Shown: one piece after another, positions 6,288 through 9,086 of the stretch | Layout: the number at the start of each line of letters is the position of its first letter | Position numbering within the stretch: the stretch's first letter is position 1 | Source of the DNA: Pseudomonadota bacterium | Lineage (GTDB): Bacteria; Pseudomonadota; Alphaproteobacteria; UBA8366; JADFVY01 | Length of the DNA stretch: 9,086 nt | Assembly: GCA_030671915.1 (NCBI GenBank) | Contig: DAOVHN010000058.1 | Coordinates: forward strand, 1 to 9,086 | Reading direction: 5' to 3' | Notes under the pieces: generated by a model | The model's input: the letters and a program-made list of their open reading frames with translations, nothing else | Told to the model about the DNA's origin: nothing | Databases searched by the model: none | Made by a program: the position numbers and the translations under genes

Positions 6288-6333
6288 CGCTCCGACGCGG
6301 CCCGCCGCGCTTTACCGGGTAATCCCTTTTTTT
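6276..6333 (+). terminator. Probable terminator of the RidA operon, overlapping the 3' end of the convergent gene
   Basis: ACCCGGT (6276-6282) is perfectly complementary to ACCGGGT (6314-6320). Inside it, CGCGG (6296-6300) pairs with CCGCG (6305-6309) around a CCCG loop. Six nucleotides later comes a run of seven T (6327-6333). On the plus strand this resembles an intrinsic terminator, although the gap before the T-run is longer than ideal. It shares 6276-6282 with the upstream nested repeat, so the two folds are mutually exclusive. The T-run encodes the two lysines near the C-terminus of the minus-strand gene. Confidence 0.5.
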
Positions 6334-9086
6334 CTGCCCGCGCCGCGCGCGCCCGGATGGATATGGACGATGCCGCCGGCGCCGGACGAGATCGTGTTGA
6401 AATTTTCCATCCACTGATAGAATTCCTCGATACGCAACGGCCGTCCGATATGGAACCCCTGCCCGATATCGCAGCCCAGGCCGCGCAGGGTCTGCAGGTG
6501 CAGCTCGCTCTCGACCCCTTCGGCGACGACGCTCAGCCCAAGATTATGCGCAAGGTCTATCGTTGAGCGCACGATAACCTCGTCATTCGTGTCGTCCGCC
6601 ATCTGCATGACGAAAGACTTATCGATCTTGAGCTCGTCCACCGGGAGTGCCTTCAAATAAGCGAGAGAGGAATAACCGGTTCCGAAATCATCGATCGCCA
6701 GCCGCACGCCGCAATCCTTCAGATGCCGGATGGCCGCAAGGGCCCGCTCCGGGTCGGTCATGATAGCGTCTTCCGTAATCTCCAATGTTATCAGTTCGGG
6801 CCGCAAGCCACGCTTTTCCATCAATTCGCCGATAGATTTCGCCAAACCCTCTTCATGCAGGTTGCGTGGCGACAGGTTGATCGACAGCCCGATATCCAGG
6901 CCTCGTTCCTGCCACTGGGAAACCTGCTTTAACGCCTTGCCGATCACCCAGCGGGTCAGCGGCCTGATCAGTCCGGTCTGTTCCGCCAACGATACGAATT
7001 CGTCCGGCGACACCATGCCGTGATGCGGATGATCCCATCGCAGCAGGGCCTCGGCGCCGACCAGCTTGGCGGTGGTGACGTCGATCTGCGGCTGATAGAA
7101 CAGGACCAGCTCATCCGCATCCATCGCCTGGCGCAATTCGCCGCTCATGGACAGGTTGCGAACGCTATGGTGGTCCTTGTCTTCGTCATAGATTGAGACC
7201 GTCATGTGGTTGCGCTTGGCGACATACATCGCGACATCGGCGCCGCGCATCAGTTCGCTGGCGTCGGCGCCGTGATCCGGGTAGAGCGCAACGCCGATAC
7301 TGACCCCGACCTCGACGGTAATCCCCTCAACCGGGAACGGGCGGGCCAGAACCCCGGCGACACGTTCGGCTATATCGCGGGCCTGGGCCAGGCTCGAAAC
7401 GGAAGGCAGCAGAATCGCAAATTCATCGCCGCCAAGACGCGCGACGGTATCGGACTCGCGTAAAGGCTCGGAGAGTATCTGGCCCACCTCGGCCAGTAGC
7501 GAATCGCCAACCGCATGGCCCAGCGTATCGTTGATTTCCTTGAACCGGTCGAGATCGAGAAGCAGCAGCGCCAACGGCTTGCCGTCGCGCCTGGACGCCG
7601 ATATCGCATGATCCAGCCGGTCCATAAGCAGGGTGCGGTTCGGCAGCCCCGTCAAGGTGTCATGCAGGGCGAGATATTCCATCAGTTTCTGCTGGGCGTG
7701 GCGCTCGGTTACGTCGCGGGCGACCACCACATAATGATTTAACCCGTCGACCGACATCGCATCGACGGTGGCTTCCACCGGGAAGATGGAGCCATCCATG
7801 CGGCGGCCTGCGAATTCAATGCTCCGATGCCCGTGCGCGAGGCAGGCCTCGAATTTTCCGGTTTCCTGGAATTTCGGAAAGAACTTTTCCAGCGGCCGGC
7901 CGACAAGACCCTTGTCGACGGAATCGAAGATCGCTTCGGCAGCGGGATTGGCCATCTCAATGATCAGATCCTCGGAAACAGTCATGATCGCCTCGGAACT
8001 GGTCTCCACCACGCTGCGCATCAACGCGTTGGTGTGGCGAAGGCGGCTGCCCCGCAGCATCAATATCAGCTCCTGTCTGTCGATCCGTCGCGCCAGCGCA
8101 ATCCCGTACAGAAGCACTGCCACCAGAATCCAGGGTGTGACCTCCAGCATCAACGGGGTCCATATCTGCACAACCACGGAAAGGGCCAACATAGACAATG
8201 ACAGCGAGGCCATGACCGCCAACCCCCGGCGCCACGACCATATGCGCAACCGGCGCCCCAGGCCGAACGCGAGAATCAGGATCCCGGCAATCACCAGCCA
8301 GGGCGCGCTGCGATAAAGCGCACGGTTCTGCACAAGGGTTTCGTAGATCAACGCCTGGACGACGGGGCCCGGCAGGGCCTTGTAAACCGGAACCGCGAAC
8401 TGGTCGCCAAGTTCCACGGCGGTTGCGCCAATCACTACCTTCTTGCCGCGCACAATGGCGGGATCGAACTGCCCGCTGAAAACGTCCACGTAGGACAGCC
8501 GCGGCAGCGTGTCCGGCCGGATACCGTAGTCGATATGGAAATTATCGAACAGCGACCGGGTATGGCCGGCAAGGATCGCCGGCATTGTCGGGATATACCC
8601 GTCCTGCCAATAATTGCTCATGGCATGGCGGCGTATCAGCCCGTCTTTTTCCGGCATGGTGTTGACCGAAGCGAGCTGGGCAAGCCGGCGGAATTCGGGA
8701 ATTGGGGCGGTATGGATGAACTTCATCCCGTTCGCGCCGTCGATCGCCTTCTGGCGGAAGACGGGCAAGATTACCCGGCCGCCGGCCTGGGCCAGGGCGT
8801 CACGCAGGGCGGTGTCGGATTCGGGTGTCGACCAGGAGCTCAGATCGACGTCGATGGCGATCTGGACGGCCCCGGACTCGACCAGACGATCGATGACCGC
8901 TGCGTGGTAGTCTCGCGGCCAGGGCCAGGTATCGAGCTGCCGGAGACTTTTGGGATCGATGCCGACGATAACCAGGTCACCGCTGGCCTCGCGGCCGGCC
9001 AGTTCGAACCGGGTATCCGTCAGCACTCTTTCGACAGGATCCAGAATGCCGGCAAGGTACAACAACGATACGACGGCTGCCGTCGC
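6312..9086 (-). CDS. CHASE2-PAS-GGDEF-EAL membrane protein, bifunctional c-di-GMP cyclase/phosphodiesterase (5' end outside window)
   Basis: The frame stays open to the window edge, reading ATAAVVSLLYLAGIL as part of the first membrane helix. The true start is therefore outside, and the TTG at 9065 is only an internal codon. Residue numbers below count from that TTG. A CHASE2 sensor domain (about 10-250, presumably periplasmic) is followed by three membrane helices (about 255-270, 281-301, 305-325). Then come a PAS domain with PAC segment (about 345-455), GGDEF (about 460-630) and EAL (about 640-890). GGDEF 545-549 is intact, and RESD 536-539, five residues upstream, is an RxxD inhibitory site. 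The EAL domain keeps E672, N730, E762, D792-D793, K813, E849 and Q869, so both synthesis and hydrolysis of c-di-GMP look possible. The ligands of CHASE2 and PAS are unknown. It is convergent with the RidA operon. The tail ends in GRKKGITR after an A7 tract. Confidence 0.97.
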   Translation of the reverse strand, partial: ATAAVVSLLYLAGILDPVERVLTDTRFELAGREASGDLVIVGIDPKSLRQLDTWPWPRDYHAAVIDRLVESGAVQIAIDVDLSSWSTPESDTALRDALAQAGGRVILPVFRQKAIDGANGMKFIHTAPIPEFRRLAQLASVNTMPEKDGLIRRHAMSNYWQDGYIPTMPAILAGHTRSLFDNFHIDYGIRPDTLPRLSYVDVFSGQFDPAIVRGKKVVIGATAVELGDQFAVPVYKALPGPVVQALIYETLVQNRALYRSAPWLVIAGILILAFGLGRRLRIWSWRRGLAVMASLSLSMLALSVVVQIWTPLMLEVTPWILVAVLLYGIALARRIDRQELILMLRGSRLRHTNALMRSVVETSSEAIMTVSEDLIIEMANPAAEAIFDSVDKGLVGRPLEKFFPKFQETGKFEACLAHGHRSIEFAGRRMDGSIFPVEATVDAMSVDGLNHYVVVARDVTERHAQQKLMEYLALHDTLTGLPNRTLLMDRLDHAISASRRDGKPLALLLLDLDRFKEINDTLGHAVGDSLLAEVGQILSEPLRESDTVARLGGDEFAILLPSVSSLAQARDIAERVAGVLARPFPVEGITVEVGVSIGVALYPDHGADASELMRGADVAMYVAKRNHMTVSIYDEDKDHHSVRNLSMSGELRQAMDADELVLFYQPQIDVTTAKLVGAEALLRWDHPHHGMVSPDEFVSLAEQTGLIRPLTRWVIGKALKQVSQWQERGLDIGLSINLSPRNLHEEGLAKSIGELMEKRGLRPELITLEITEDAIMTDPERALAAIRHLKDCGVRLAIDDFGTGYSSLAYLKALPVDELKIDKSFVMQMADDTNDEVIVRSTIDLAHNLGLSVVAEGVESELHLQTLRGLGCDIGQGFHIGRPLRIEEFYQWMENFNTISSGAGGIVHIHPGARGAGRKKGITR

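Noticed and set aside
9063..9065. TTG at 9065 as the start codon of the CHASE2-PAS-GGDEF-EAL protein
   Set aside because: The frame continues upstream to the window edge with hydrophobic residues that complete the first membrane helix expected before CHASE2, so the real start lies outside.

Overview
The window looks like a chromosomal core segment of a GC-rich alphaproteobacterium, most likely Rhodospirillales-like. The evidence is a bacterial NDUFA12-type complex I accessory protein (characteristic of Alphaproteobacteria and mitochondria) coupled to MlaD-type MCE proteins, a very long cobalamin-dependent (class II) ribonucleotide reductase, and uniform GC-rich codon use. I see no insertion sequences, phage genes, CRISPR array, tRNA or rRNA.

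Layout. (1) Positions 1-914, minus strand: a tightly coupled operon reading leftwards, with NDUFA12 family protein, then a 182-residue MlaD-like protein (16-nt overlap), then the first eight codons of a further gene (ATGA overlap). That gene begins MKRNVIET, which resembles a second MlaD. (2) 915-1386: a divergent intergenic region. It carries two palindromic AT-rich boxes whose sequence and 31-bp spacing fit tandem NrdR operators, followed by a GC-rich leader with several complementary arms just before the nrdJ ribosome binding site. (3) 1387-5058, plus strand: nrdJ, complete, with all expected active-site cysteines. Its 3' side holds two hairpins and a strong intrinsic terminator. (4) 5164-6233, plus strand: a short inverted repeat with a possible promoter, then two tandem RidA-family genes of identical length and about 63% protein identity. 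(5) 6234-6333: two overlapping, mutually exclusive stem-loops between convergent genes. (6) 6312 to the window edge, minus strand: a membrane-bound CHASE2-PAS-GGDEF-EAL cyclic-di-GMP enzyme whose 5' end lies outside the window.

Functionally the window joins four unrelated housekeeping or signalling themes: envelope lipid transport with respiration, dNTP synthesis, reactive-imine detoxification or an unknown RidA role, and c-di-GMP turnover. The genes are mostly conventional. The more interesting signals are regulatory: the NrdR pair, the structured nrdJ leader without a recognisable cobalamin riboswitch, the RidA duplication, the tandem MlaD arrangement, and the A7-plus-stem-loop at the end of the c-di-GMP gene.
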